NCBI GenBank assembly: GCA_027488935.1
Contig: JAIYAP010000044.1
Span: forward strand, 165,874-229,873
Reading direction: 5' to 3'
Origin: Saprospiraceae bacterium
Lineage (GTDB): Bacteria > Bacteroidota > Bacteroidia > Chitinophagales > Saprospiraceae
DNA: 64,000 nucleotides
Under the pieces are notes generated by a model that saw nothing but the letters and a program-made list of their open reading frames with translations, made no database searches and was not told the DNA's origin. This document shows, one piece after another, positions 17,512-26,540 of the stretch (its first letter is position 1; each line of letters opens with the position of its first letter). The translations under genes were made by a program, and so were the position numbers.

Positions 17512-18606
17512 TTATAATTCGCTTGCTGAACGGATAATCCCTTCTTCAAAAATGCTGTCGTCTTCGATTATGGGAAGGATATCTTTCGTGTTTATTTTTA
17601 CCGAAAATACCCCCCAAGATAGTCCAACCCCAAACCCATTAAACATCACATTGATGTCCTCTACTGGAGCATTCCCGTACCGGTCACATAATGTAAGTGC
17701 TGAAGATGCCCCGGAGGTATTTCCAAACTTACTCAGCGTAAGTGGCATTTTCTCAACCGGGATTTTTAATTTTTTTGCTATTTGTTGCAAAATCAGCCCA
17801 TTGGCCTGGTGAAAAGCAAAACAATCGTAATCATCCACACTTGTTTGTGTCAATGTCCAGTAGTCTTTGATTAACTTCGGAACATCCGTTATTGTGAAGG
17901 TAAATACAGAGGTGCCCTGCATGACAGAATGATGTAGGGTGCGCTCTATTCCATCATGGTAAATTTCAGGCTCATGGCTTGCATTCAAATTTCGATAACC
18001 ACCCGCAGGGACCATCAAATAGCGATACCCGTTTCCATCTGAGCGGAGCAGGCCTGTAACAGGTTCGATTTCTTCAGTTTTTTCCAACAAAATTGCCACA
18101 CTTGTCTCGCCAACCAGCATGATTGAGGCCTTATCCTTTGGGTAAGTAGTTTTTCCGGCAGTATCTCCTACAATCAGAATGGCCTTTTTAATATCGGAAT
18201 TTTGCATCATGGATGCAGCAACTTGAAAGCCGTAAACAAGGGATGAGCAACCTAAGTTGATGTCAAAAACAGCACAATCAACGGGAAGATCTAATCTTTT
18301 GTGTACGATAAAAGAAGAACCTGGTCTTCTATAATCTCCGCTGGTAGTGCCAAATATCAATAGTCCGATATCGTTTTTATCGATACCTTTTTCCGACAGT
18401 AGTCTTTGAGCGGCAGTATACCCCATATCAGAGGCCGTCTGAAATTCGGTTGTCCTTCGGGTCTCCGAAATTCCGGTCATCTGCATAAACTTATCGACAT
18501 CCTCGGACCCAAATAGTCCCTTATAGGATTCGGTTTTAATAACTTGCTTAGGAATCACACTTGATATCCCCGCTATTCGAATGTTGCTGAATCTAAATAC
18601 TGGCAT
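17512..18606 (-). CDS. 3-oxoacyl-ACP synthase III family (KASIII/FabH-like)
   Basis: 364-residue ketosynthase with the full catalytic triad: Cys120 in INLGCSSLVYG, His266 in FAFHQANG and Asn296 in SKFGNTSGAS. It condenses a starter acyl group with malonyl-ACP. KASIII genes beside ACPs and reductases in polysaccharide or flagellin-glycan loci make short hydroxyacyl groups that decorate amino sugars, such as the 3-hydroxybutyryl group of modified viosamine in Pseudomonas syringae. Here the neighbours are two ACPs, two SDRs and an N-acyltransferase, which fits. The starter may instead be an aminoacyl unit. Confidence 0.87.
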   Translation of the reverse strand: MPVFRFSNIRIAGISSVIPKQVIKTESYKGLFGSEDVDKFMQMTGISETRRTTEFQTASDMGYTAAQRLLSEKGIDKNDIGLLIFGTTSGDYRRPGSSFIVHKRLDLPVDCAVFDINLGCSSLVYGFQVAASMMQNSDIKKAILIVGDTAGKTTYPKDKASIMLVGETSVAILLEKTEEIEPVTGLLRSDGNGYRYLMVPAGGYRNLNASHEPEIYHDGIERTLHHSVMQGTSVFTFTITDVPKLIKDYWTLTQTSVDDYDCFAFHQANGLILQQIAKKLKIPVEKMPLTLSKFGNTSGASSALTLCDRYGNAPVEDINVMFNGFGVGLSWGVFSVKINTKDILPIIEDDSIFEEGIIRSASEL

Positions 18607-18616
18607 GGCGTTATTT

Positions 18617-19261
18617 TTAGATGTCTATTTTTCGTGCCGGATTACCAAAGTACAGGTAGCCGTCCTTCGTATTACGTACAATGTAACTTCCGGCTCCAAT
18701 TCGAGTATTATTGCCAATTTTTACATATTGTAATACCACTGAACCAACTCCGAAAAGGTTAAGGTTTCCAATTTGAACACCACCAGAAATTCGGCTTAAG
18801 GGCATGAATATATTAAATGAATCTACCTGGACATCATGCGCTAATGCTGAGATGCTATTAAACTGGTTAAAATCTCCGATTTCCACATCGCAAGAAAATG
18901 AACAGGCTCGAACAATTACATTACCCTTTCCTATCTTAAAGGAAGGTGGATCCGCAAAGAAGACATCCGGATGTATTAAGTTTGGATATTGGATCAAAGG
19001 GTTTTGAATTTTGTCGACTATCAGTTTAGTGGTTTTGGGTTGGCCGATTGCAAAAACGATAGCAATAGGCACGTTCCAAGCATTTAGGTCGTTAATATTG
19101 CCAAGTACCTTTCCAAAATGAGAAATGGAAGTCCCTTGATCGATACCATCATCAAAAAAACCTAATAATTCCCAGATAGGTTTTTTTTCATTGATTTTAT
19201 TAATGATACAGGCAACTTCTTTGCCAAAACCGCCCGCTCCATAGATGGCAATAGGTGTCAT
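18617..19261 (-). CDS. PglD/NeuD-type sugar N-acyltransferase
   Basis: 214 residues. The N-terminal Rossmann-like part opens with AIYGAGGFGKEV (5-16). A left-handed beta-helix of hexapeptide repeats follows, with the probable catalytic His142 in ALAHDVQV and the C-terminal GNPARKI. The PglD branch N-acylates UDP-4-amino sugars and the NeuD branch O-acetylates sialic acid. Its position between the KASIII gene and a PglC-like transferase makes it the likely enzyme that places the group built by the acyl module on the 4-amino sugar. Confidence 0.83.
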   Translation of the reverse strand: MTPIAIYGAGGFGKEVACIINKINEKKPIWELLGFFDDGIDQGTSISHFGKVLGNINDLNAWNVPIAIVFAIGQPKTTKLIVDKIQNPLIQYPNLIHPDVFFADPPSFKIGKGNVIVRACSFSCDVEIGDFNQFNSISALAHDVQVDSFNIFMPLSRISGGVQIGNLNLFGVGSVVLQYVKIGNNTRIGAGSYIVRNTKDGYLYFGNPARKIDI

Positions 19262-19303
19262 GTCTAATTTATTTACTACTTTTGAGTTAAAAAAGACGCA
19301 AGG

Positions 19304-19909
19304 CTAGTTTTCCCCCCTAAAGGGCTCAAAATTCGGAGCGCTAATATTTTTCCGGAGAAAAACCTTCAAAGTAGTTAGCCAAAGAATTTTAAGATCTAGC
19401 CCAAATGAAAGATTATCGACATACCAAACATCTAATTCAAATTTTTCCCTCCATGATATGGCATTTCTACCATTGACTTGTGCCCAGCCAGTAATTCCTG
19501 GCTTTACTTCATGACGCCGAAACTGTTCTTTTGAATACAACGGAATGTATTTTTCCAATAATGGCCTAGGGCCAATTAGGGACATGTCCCCTTTAATTAC
19601 ATTGATGAGTTGAGGTATTTCATCAAGTGAAGTCAAGCGCACGAACTGTCCTACCGCTGTAATTCGCTTTTCATCAGGAAGTAATTTTCCATTTTCATCG
19701 CGTTCATCGGACATGGTTTTGAACTTTAAAATGGTAAAAATTTTGGCCTCCACACCAGTCCTTTTTTGAAGAAAAAATATACTCGCTCCTTTGTTGGCAA
19801 TTCTTATTGCTGCCATAAGTAGCAAAAAAATAGGGAAAAGTATGATTAAACCAATCAAAGACAATGTAATATCAAGCATTCGTTTTCCTATATATCTGTA
19901 AAGTTTCAT
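19304..19909 (-). CDS. Initiating sugar-phosphate transferase (PglC-like)
   Basis: 201-residue monotopic phosphoglycosyl transferase. It has one re-entrant N-terminal hydrophobic helix (about 15-38), then FKTMSDERDENG, the intact dyad Asp96-Glu97 in TSLDEIPQL, and the C-terminal WAQVNGRN signature. It should transfer phospho-diacetamido-sugar (bacillosamine type) to undecaprenyl phosphate. It overlaps the glycosyltransferase gene upstream by one base, so the two probably make the first two sugars of the repeat unit. Confidence 0.9.
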   Translation of the reverse strand: MKLYRYIGKRMLDITLSLIGLIILFPIFLLLMAAIRIANKGASIFFLQKRTGVEAKIFTILKFKTMSDERDENGKLLPDEKRITAVGQFVRLTSLDEIPQLINVIKGDMSLIGPRPLLEKYIPLYSKEQFRRHEVKPGITGWAQVNGRNAISWREKFELDVWYVDNLSFGLDLKILWLTTLKVFLRKNISAPNFEPFRGEN

Positions 19910-21039
19910 TATAGGTATTGAAATGCGTTTTCTTTGACGAAATTAACAGATGCCGCAAGTGCATTTGAAGAGTATTCCTGTCTTTTATCTGGATTTTGTT
20001 TCAAATCAAGGATAAAATCTTTCATACCGGTTATATCTTCTTTAGAAAAACTTTTGCCACAGTCATAAATCTGCGCAAGTTTTGCAATTTCAGAATTATC
20101 AGGGGCAATGCACAACATAGGGCTGCCGGTGGCCAATATGTTATAGGTTTTGGAAGGAACGCTTAACAGAGAACTGGAGATATCTATGGTAACTACCGCA
20201 ACATCCGCAGTAGCTAAGGAATAAGGTAATATTTCAGAAGGCTGCCATGGAAAGAATAATACGTTGGAAAGGTCATGTTTCTTTACTAACGATTTCAGTA
20301 AATCCTTTTTTTGTCCCTCACCTATCAACACAAAACTAATATCTTTTTCTTGGCGCATTTCGATTGCCAAATCAATAATAGACTCTACATTATGGGTATA
20401 ACCCATATTTCCAGAGTACATGACGACAAATTTCTCTGAAAGATTATGCTCTAATGCAAAGATATTCGTAGACCGAGGAACCTGTTTGAATTGGCCAGAT
20501 CCTGGCCAATTTGGAATCACCTGGATTTTGGATGCCTCTACATACAGACCAAGTTGTTCAGCCATGCCTTCGCTAAGGGTTATTACCTTTTTTACCTTTG
20601 CAAATATTTTTTTATTCGCTGATGCCCAAAGTTTATAAAAAAGGTTGTTTTCTTTAATTCCTACTGTTTTTAGCGCGTCCGGGTAGGTATCATACACAAC
20701 AACCGAAAATCGATTCGGCAAAAACAAGGATGAAAGATATGCCATGGGCGGGTTGGTAAAATAAACCACTTCAAAATCCCGGTACTTAAAAAGTAAAGCA
20801 AAAAAAACCTGAGTAGATCCCCAAAACCATGTCCATAAACGTTTTACCGTGCTCTCACGGTTGTAACGAACCATTCTTTGAATGCTTATTGCTGGAAGTA
20901 AATCTCTTTCCATCTTGCGAACAAATCCAGTCATTAAAACAACCTTCTCGTAACGCGTTGTAAATGCGTTCGCAATATCGATTGTGAGATAGCCTGTGTT
21001 TTGATTAATTAAAATAATTTTTTTCTCTGTTTTACCCAT
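19909..21039 (-). CDS. GT4 glycosyltransferase (WbuB-like)
   Basis: 376-residue GT-B glycosyltransferase. The donor-binding half shows VVMYSGNMGYTHNVES, then FVLIGEGQKKDLL and SLLSVPSKTYNILATGSP, the usual GT4 layout with an E-to-K-type signature. It has the WbuB-type overall wording. WbuB-like enzymes add L-FucNAc or a similar sugar to the lipid-linked first sugar, which would suit a locus that also makes UDP-L-FucNAc. The acceptor is probably the product of the PglC-like transferase encoded next. Specificity is inferred. Confidence 0.8.
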   Translation of the reverse strand: MGKTEKKIILINQNTGYLTIDIANAFTTRYEKVVLMTGFVRKMERDLLPAISIQRMVRYNRESTVKRLWTWFWGSTQVFFALLFKYRDFEVVYFTNPPMAYLSSLFLPNRFSVVVYDTYPDALKTVGIKENNLFYKLWASANKKIFAKVKKVITLSEGMAEQLGLYVEASKIQVIPNWPGSGQFKQVPRSTNIFALEHNLSEKFVVMYSGNMGYTHNVESIIDLAIEMRQEKDISFVLIGEGQKKDLLKSLVKKHDLSNVLFFPWQPSEILPYSLATADVAVVTIDISSSLLSVPSKTYNILATGSPMLCIAPDNSEIAKLAQIYDCGKSFSKEDITGMKDFILDLKQNPDKRQEYSSNALAASVNFVKENAFQYL

Positions 21040-21051
21040 TACAACTATATT

Positions 21052-22215
21052 CTATAATGTATTTGTCAGTAAAGAAGACCTCTCTGATTCAATAAGTTGG
21101 CCCAACTCATTTGTGCTTAAAAATTCTACATCTGGCCAAAGATTTTGTATACTTTTAATTAATAAACGGAGGGATTTTATCCCTTTGTCCCGATTGGCAG
21201 GGTCAATAAAGCCAACATAGTTTACCCGGTGTGTTGAAATTAATGCAGGTTTTTTCCACCTGAAGGCTATCTCAATCTCCTTTAGACAATTACCTATCCA
21301 ATCTTTTACATAGGAGTGCTCGCCCCAGGCCACGGGTTCAAAAAAGCAATTGCGCACAATGCATATTTGACCTAATGAATTTTGCTTACCAAGCCAGTTA
21401 AGTTCTCTTTTAAATGATCCGTCGCCCAATGGGTAAAGTCTATTTTTAGAGCGGGTAAGGTACTTGACCCCAATATCGTTCAAAGTTGCTTCTAATTCTT
21501 TTGGTTCTTCGGCATTTGGTGCTATAAAGGCTAAAGGCTTATACCCGCAATATTTTTCAAACAAGGTTCCCGCCTCTTTTAAATACAAATGAAGTTGCTT
21601 GACCTCGTCTTTGCTTTCTGGGAATAAGGCGCCCAAATAATTAGGATAGGACTTGCCTTTAAAGGAGGACGCACCCACTGATTTATGGCTGAATGCTGTG
21701 CGCATGCCTTCGTCGCCGGTTTGAAGGATTCTAAGGTAACGAACCACATTGATGTGCTCCCTTCCATGCAAGGCAGGCGAAAATAACTTTTCTTCAATTC
21801 CCTTTTTCCACATATCCAGGACTTTATCATGCTTAGGGTATTCATTCAAAGTTTCTTCAAGCGGCTGAAAATAGTATTCTTCAAAGTTAGATGCAGCAAT
21901 TTTATCAAAGTCAGGATTGCCCATAATACACATAGGGGTAAATACAGGGTGGTTGCCGGACTTATCTTTAATGTCACTTAGAATACTGAAAAGATCTTGA
22001 AGATCCTCGTTTGATTCTAAGGCATCTACCGTGTCATAGTGTGTCTTAGAAACATCAAGTCCTACCGCTTGCATCCCTAAAAAAGCCTCGCGGTTATGCA
22101 CTCTCACACTGCCCCAATCATCTGATTCTATAACGATAATCTTTCTATTCGTTCTCCAACCAGGAATTTGACTAAGGTTGCAAATTATTTTGGATTTGAT
22201 TGAGTTTTTATACAT
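21052..22215 (-). CDS. Polysaccharide deacetylase-like protein, copy 1
   Basis: 387 residues, no signal peptide. It has VIESDDWGSVR (Asp32-Asp33), HGREH (His150-His154) and STHRVNYVG in the C-terminal part. These recall the Asp-Asp, HxxxH and later His motifs of NodB-type carbohydrate esterases, though the overall sequence is far from classical NodB proteins. Two paralogues lie at 29577 and 30876. It overlaps the upstream glycosyltransferase by 8 bp. The likely role is to deacetylate or otherwise edit an intracellular glycan intermediate, but the family has no activity I can cite. Confidence 0.65.
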   Translation of the reverse strand: MYKNSIKSKIICNLSQIPGWRTNRKIIVIESDDWGSVRVHNREAFLGMQAVGLDVSKTHYDTVDALESNEDLQDLFSILSDIKDKSGNHPVFTPMCIMGNPDFDKIAASNFEEYYFQPLEETLNEYPKHDKVLDMWKKGIEEKLFSPALHGREHINVVRYLRILQTGDEGMRTAFSHKSVGASSFKGKSYPNYLGALFPESKDEVKQLHLYLKEAGTLFEKYCGYKPLAFIAPNAEEPKELEATLNDIGVKYLTRSKNRLYPLGDGSFKRELNWLGKQNSLGQICIVRNCFFEPVAWGEHSYVKDWIGNCLKEIEIAFRWKKPALISTHRVNYVGFIDPANRDKGIKSLRLLIKSIQNLWPDVEFLSTNELGQLIESERSSLLTNTL

Positions 22216-23422
22216 TGCTTTTATTAAGTATGTTAATATATAGATTCAAATATTTTTGATATTGGATACTTTTGTTAAAAAGTTTCAAGGCTCTATCACG
22301 ACAGGTTTTTTCGAAAAATGGTTTACCCATCTCTGAAATTTGACAGATAGCCTTATATAACCCTTTGATATCTCCTTTTTCAACAACGATCCCAGTTTGG
22401 TCATCAATAGCCTCAGGGCTTCCTCCCGTACGATATGTTACCACAGGAGTACCACAAGCCAATGCCTCCAGGTTGGTAGTCGGAAAATTATCTTGAGAAG
22501 TGGGATTAACAAATACATTTGCAACAGTATACCACTTAGCCAAATCCTCAATGCGCTCCGTTCGTGGCAGTCCTAAAATTCCTTTGGGAAGTTGTTTAAT
22601 CTCGTGATTATTTAGACCAATCATTACTATTTGGAATGAATTATCTAACAATTGGTACAAATTTATAAAATCTTGATAACCCTTTCGATTTGTCCAAATA
22701 CTTGCGCATCCCAAAATTATATTTTTGCCTTCAAAGCCATATTTTTTCCTTAAAGTAGAACTTGTTGGTTTAAATACATCTATATCAACACCTGAGGCCA
22801 TCACATGAACTGGATAATCCTTTAAAAAAGAATGCTCAATTCGGCTGGATAACCAATTAGAATGAACAATCAACTCCATATTTTTTAAACCCGAGAACAA
22901 TTGTTTTTTGTCTGCAAAATTTCGAAAAGAATTATCTACCAAGGCCCTAGGATAGTTCCGCGATTTCGGGCAATCTACGCAATGTGTCATCCATTTTTCG
23001 CAATTTATATCATCAAAATATGTACAATGCCCGGTAAAAGCCCAGCAATCAAATAAAGTCCACAATACTGGAATTTGTGATTTTCTAAGATAATCAAACA
23101 AGATACCAATATGTAGATAATATCCGTGTAGGTTATGCAATCCTATAATATCCGGGCCGATTTTTTCAATTTGTTGGATAAGTTTTAGAGTGGCGGACTT
23201 TGATCCAAATCCATGCAAATCAAAAAGTAAAGTTTTTGCACCATGTGCATAAACATCAAAGTCAGTTCCTATTTTAATTGTATTAGAGTTACTTGGTCTA
23301 TTTCCTCTACCATATGCTATATAACTTTCATGGCCATGCGCCATCAATACCTTTCCAATATCTTCTGCAATTCTACCAGTAGAGCCGGAATTGACAACTG
23401 AATTAATTTGGAGTATCTTCAT
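22208..23422 (-). CDS. GT4 glycosyltransferase
   Basis: 404 residues opening with MKILQINSVVNSGSTGRIAE, a common start for WcaC/RfaB-like GT4 enzymes. The donor half has LGCASIWTNRKGYQDF, PTSQDNFPTTNLEALACGTPVV with the E(x7)E-like signature, and TGGSPEAID. It contains two Cys-rich stretches (about residues 125-155: WTLFDCWAFTGHCTYFDD and HCVDCPK), a feature of this subgroup. It would add one sugar of the repeat unit; donor and acceptor are unknown. Confidence 0.82.
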   Translation of the reverse strand: MKILQINSVVNSGSTGRIAEDIGKVLMAHGHESYIAYGRGNRPSNSNTIKIGTDFDVYAHGAKTLLFDLHGFGSKSATLKLIQQIEKIGPDIIGLHNLHGYYLHIGILFDYLRKSQIPVLWTLFDCWAFTGHCTYFDDINCEKWMTHCVDCPKSRNYPRALVDNSFRNFADKKQLFSGLKNMELIVHSNWLSSRIEHSFLKDYPVHVMASGVDIDVFKPTSSTLRKKYGFEGKNIILGCASIWTNRKGYQDFINLYQLLDNSFQIVMIGLNNHEIKQLPKGILGLPRTERIEDLAKWYTVANVFVNPTSQDNFPTTNLEALACGTPVVTYRTGGSPEAIDDQTGIVVEKGDIKGLYKAICQISEMGKPFFEKTCRDRALKLFNKSIQYQKYLNLYINILNKSNV

Positions 23423-23475
23423 TAAAAAGTAAATATATTTTGGTAATTCGTAAATAAAGATTCATAATGCTTTTT

Positions 23476-24561
23476 TTAATTTGCAGTTAATAACTGTAAA
23501 AACTGAGCGCCAATGTTTGAAACCGAAAATGCTTGTATACTTTTTTTAGCAGATAGCCCAAAGGTCTCTCTTAACGCAGCGTTATCCATCAGCGCTGTTA
23601 AACGCTGAGAGAACAAATTATAATCAAATAACGGCACAAGAAATCCATTCTGCCCATCTTTGATCATATCTGAAGGCCCGGCAATGCAATCGAAGGCAAC
23701 AACTGGCAAACCAGCAGATTGTGCTTCGCCAATCACGTTAGGAAAGCCTTCGGAGCTAGAAGTGAATGCGAAAATTTTACTGCGTAAATAAAAGTCTTCT
23801 ACATCAATCCTTTTTCCAGCTAGATGTACTAGGTCCTTAGCTTCTAAATCATTGATCAAGGTTTCTAAACGGACTTTATTCTGTTGCTTCTGCGCGTCAT
23901 CACCTACTATAATAAGCTTCCAGCCGGGTTTATTAAGGCGAACAAACAGCTTAATCAGTTCATCGTGATGCTTGCTTTTAATCAGCCTACCGACAGAAAG
24001 CACAATATTTTCTTTAATGATGCTTGGTTTATCTGGTATTTCTCTGATCGGATTGCCAATTACCATAATGTTGGGGTGATTAAACATACCTTCATATATC
24101 CGTTTCGCTTTTTCGGTCTGGGCGATCACTCCAGCAGCTTTGGGATAAAGCCAATTACGCAATCGGTCATGTAAATATCCCAAACTTTTGTCGGGCTGAC
24201 AACGATCAGAAATATAAATTGGATAAGGCAATCCAAATAAAGCCAACAATACAAAGTTATTCCAATACTCTCCAAAACTCAAAATGCTATCTGGGCGATG
24301 GTTTTTGATCTTCGATCTAAGAAAGGCAAGCGTTCTCAGCGTATGCCAAAAGCGTTTGCGATTATCAAAATCAAAACCAGGGCGATGAACTATGAGGTTA
24401 ACTGGAATTTGGTAGAAAATGTCTCGTTTGATACCATAGAGCACTAAATGTACCTCCAATTCAGATTGCTGACAAAAATACCAAGATAACTCTGACATTA
24501 CACGCTCCATTCCACCAGGATGCAGGGATGGAATCAATAAAAAAAGCCTTTTCTTATTCAA
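23476..24561 (-). CDS. GT4 glycosyltransferase
   Basis: 361 residues. It begins RLFLLIPSLHPGGMERVMSELS, the GGxER acceptor-side motif of GT4 enzymes, and has ENIVLSVGRLIKSKHHDELI, then TSSSEGFPNVIGEAQSAGLPVVAFD in the donor half. It starts 3 bp after the methyltransferase gene and is separated by 53 bp from the next glycosyltransferase. Cytoplasmic face of the inner membrane; sugar specificity is not predictable. Confidence 0.83.
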   Translation of the reverse strand: MNKKRLFLLIPSLHPGGMERVMSELSWYFCQQSELEVHLVLYGIKRDIFYQIPVNLIVHRPGFDFDNRKRFWHTLRTLAFLRSKIKNHRPDSILSFGEYWNNFVLLALFGLPYPIYISDRCQPDKSLGYLHDRLRNWLYPKAAGVIAQTEKAKRIYEGMFNHPNIMVIGNPIREIPDKPSIIKENIVLSVGRLIKSKHHDELIKLFVRLNKPGWKLIIVGDDAQKQQNKVRLETLINDLEAKDLVHLAGKRIDVEDFYLRSKIFAFTSSSEGFPNVIGEAQSAGLPVVAFDCIAGPSDMIKDGQNGFLVPLFDYNLFSQRLTALMDNAALRETFGLSAKKSIQAFSVSNIGAQFLQLLTAN

Positions 24562-24564
24562 TAT

Positions 24565-25506
24565 TTATTTCACTGCCTGGATCAACGCGCCAGAAGTAAC
24601 CAGATCCTCTTCGGTAAAGGTAACATTGGGAACTTTTGGTGATTGCCCCTTTAAAAAATTCTCTCGTTGCACTGGAATGATATTTTTAACGGTAAAGCCA
24701 GCTCTTTCTATCATTTTCACGTGAGCTGATAGTGGCAAGCGATTCATAGGATATTTCCGACCATGGGCTAATATGTCCCACATGGTTTCGCCAATAAACC
24801 AGTGCCCATTCCATTCCTTAGTCATTTCATGGGTTTTGAAATCTACCTGATGGGAAATTACACCACCTTTCCTCAACCACCGATACATTTCGTGATAAGC
24901 GAATTCTATATCAGCTACGTGTTCCATCACTGCTTGTGAAAAAATCAAATCTATATCCTTTATGTCTTCGCGTATGTTATTTTGCCAGGGCACAATATAT
25001 TGAATACTTAGATCAGTGGGCCCTGTAACGTTTTGCAAGGATTTTTTGATTTCCTCCTTTCTTTGTAAATAGTATTCATTTTTAAATGAAAGATACCGGG
25101 AGGGAAAATCATACGATGGTAATTTAGGGGCAGTATTACGCTGTTTTAGTGTATTAGGAATCGGCGTTTTATTTACAAATAGATTACAAAGTTCATTATT
25201 GATGGCTAAATTAGCATTTAAATTCGCGTGCTCAATGACATCAAATGCAAAATAACTTGAAGCTCCAGTATATAATGCACTCATGCCAATTCCCAAAGAA
25301 TCACCTGGTCCTATTTCTGCTACTTTCCTAATGTCCGATACACTTCCAAAAATTTGATTATCAATAAGATAATGAAGATGACGCAACCAGACACTGTAAC
25401 AATATTCACTGGAAAAAGAACCGCCAGAACCAGGTCGGACAAACATTGTGGATGGTAGGACGTAACTTGCAATACCTCTCACAAGAGGATAAAGTCTAAC
25501 TTGCAT
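24565..25506 (-). CDS. SAM-dependent methyltransferase
   Basis: 313 residues. Motif I is KVAEIGPGDSLGIGMSAL (about 62-79), followed by a long lid and DLIFSQAVMEHVADIE, the post-motif acidic region typical of class I methyltransferases. The chain continues to HQVDFKTHEMTKEWNGHWF. It probably methylates a sugar or a lipid-linked glycan, since it is encoded among glycosyltransferases and an ATP-grasp gene. Whether the acceptor is a hydroxyl or an amine cannot be seen. Confidence 0.75.
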   Translation of the reverse strand: MQVRLYPLVRGIASYVLPSTMFVRPGSGGSFSSEYCYSVWLRHLHYLIDNQIFGSVSDIRKVAEIGPGDSLGIGMSALYTGASSYFAFDVIEHANLNANLAINNELCNLFVNKTPIPNTLKQRNTAPKLPSYDFPSRYLSFKNEYYLQRKEEIKKSLQNVTGPTDLSIQYIVPWQNNIREDIKDIDLIFSQAVMEHVADIEFAYHEMYRWLRKGGVISHQVDFKTHEMTKEWNGHWFIGETMWDILAHGRKYPMNRLPLSAHVKMIERAGFTVKNIIPVQRENFLKGQSPKVPNVTFTEEDLVTSGALIQAVK

Positions 25507-25516
25507 AAACAGTTAT

Positions 25517-26539
25517 TTATATAGTGAATTTGTTTTGTTTTAGAAGGCTCTCTACCATCCATTCTTCTTTGATCGTTTTACCTTCATGCCATTTCAATTT
25601 TTTGTCCCAATAGCCAGGGCAACTATCATATGCCTCTGCGGCATAACCATAGCTAAGTTCTACAATTAGCGGATTATTATTTGAATCAAATATAAAATCA
25701 AATACACCAACTTGAATTCTAAGTTTTTCAGTTACCTCAAAAGAGGTTTTAACACACCGTTCATCAAACAATTCCTTTTCAAAAGCAAAATTTCCACTAC
25801 CCGAAGCCCGAAAGTCATTTTCTCTAACATAACGTTTTAAAGCAAATGCCTTTTCATCAATAATAATAATACGAATATCTGAATCATTGTTTGGTATAAA
25901 ATCTTGAAAATAGACATATCCAACTTCTTTAGCTCCTAATCGGGCATATTTTGGAGGCCATAAAATTCGTAAAACTCCTTTAAATACCTCCTCGAAATGT
26001 ATTTTGCCCAATTGAAACTTCCGCAACCGTTCCTTCAGACTACCCCAGGCGTCGTATTTTGAAAAACCTTCTCCAAAGGCTTTTTTGATAATCTTTAATG
26101 CTTGTTTTCGAGTTTTAACCAGTTGAACATTTTGGGAGCCTGCACCACCTCGAAGTTTAAATACTTTTGGGAAAGTTGATTCCCTTGCCCATGTGAGTGC
26201 TTCTTGTTTATTAAAGAAAACGTAGGTAGGGACTATTGGAGCTCCAATTTTTTCAAACAGATATTTTTGAGCTACCTTATCGTCAAAATGCCATGCAGTA
26301 TTAAAATCTGGAAAAACCTTAAAGCCAGTATGTTCTAACGCAAATAAAATTTGTTTGGCAATTATATTGTCTTTGTGGTTACCTTGGTTAAAATGCCACA
26401 TTACTGCCTTACAATCTTTTAACTGATCGATGAGATCATTGGCATAGCAATTCACCAATTTATAAGGGATGCTATTTTTCTCACAATAAGCAATCCATCT
26501 TGGATGGAAACCAAATTGGCTGTTGTGTATGGCGATCAT
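25517..26539 (-). CDS. ATP-grasp ligase (RimK-like)
   Basis: ATP-grasp protein of about 340 residues. It shows KVFKLRGGAGSQNVQLV, the glycine-rich ATP-binding loop, then VYFQDFIPNNDSDIRI and FDFIFDSNNNPLIVELSYG, the metal-binding end of the fold. The ATG at 26539 sits one base after the asnB stop (TAAGATG) and is preferred over the longer reading into asnB. ATP-grasp enzymes join a carboxylate to an amine or thiol. With AsnB beside it, amide or aminoacyl modification of a uronic acid is plausible but unproven. Confidence 0.75.
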   Translation of the reverse strand: MIAIHNSQFGFHPRWIAYCEKNSIPYKLVNCYANDLIDQLKDCKAVMWHFNQGNHKDNIIAKQILFALEHTGFKVFPDFNTAWHFDDKVAQKYLFEKIGAPIVPTYVFFNKQEALTWARESTFPKVFKLRGGAGSQNVQLVKTRKQALKIIKKAFGEGFSKYDAWGSLKERLRKFQLGKIHFEEVFKGVLRILWPPKYARLGAKEVGYVYFQDFIPNNDSDIRIIIIDEKAFALKRYVRENDFRASGSGNFAFEKELFDERCVKTSFEVTEKLRIQVGVFDFIFDSNNNPLIVELSYGYAAEAYDSCPGYWDKKLKWHEGKTIKEEWMVESLLKQNKFTI

Positions 26540-26540
26540 C

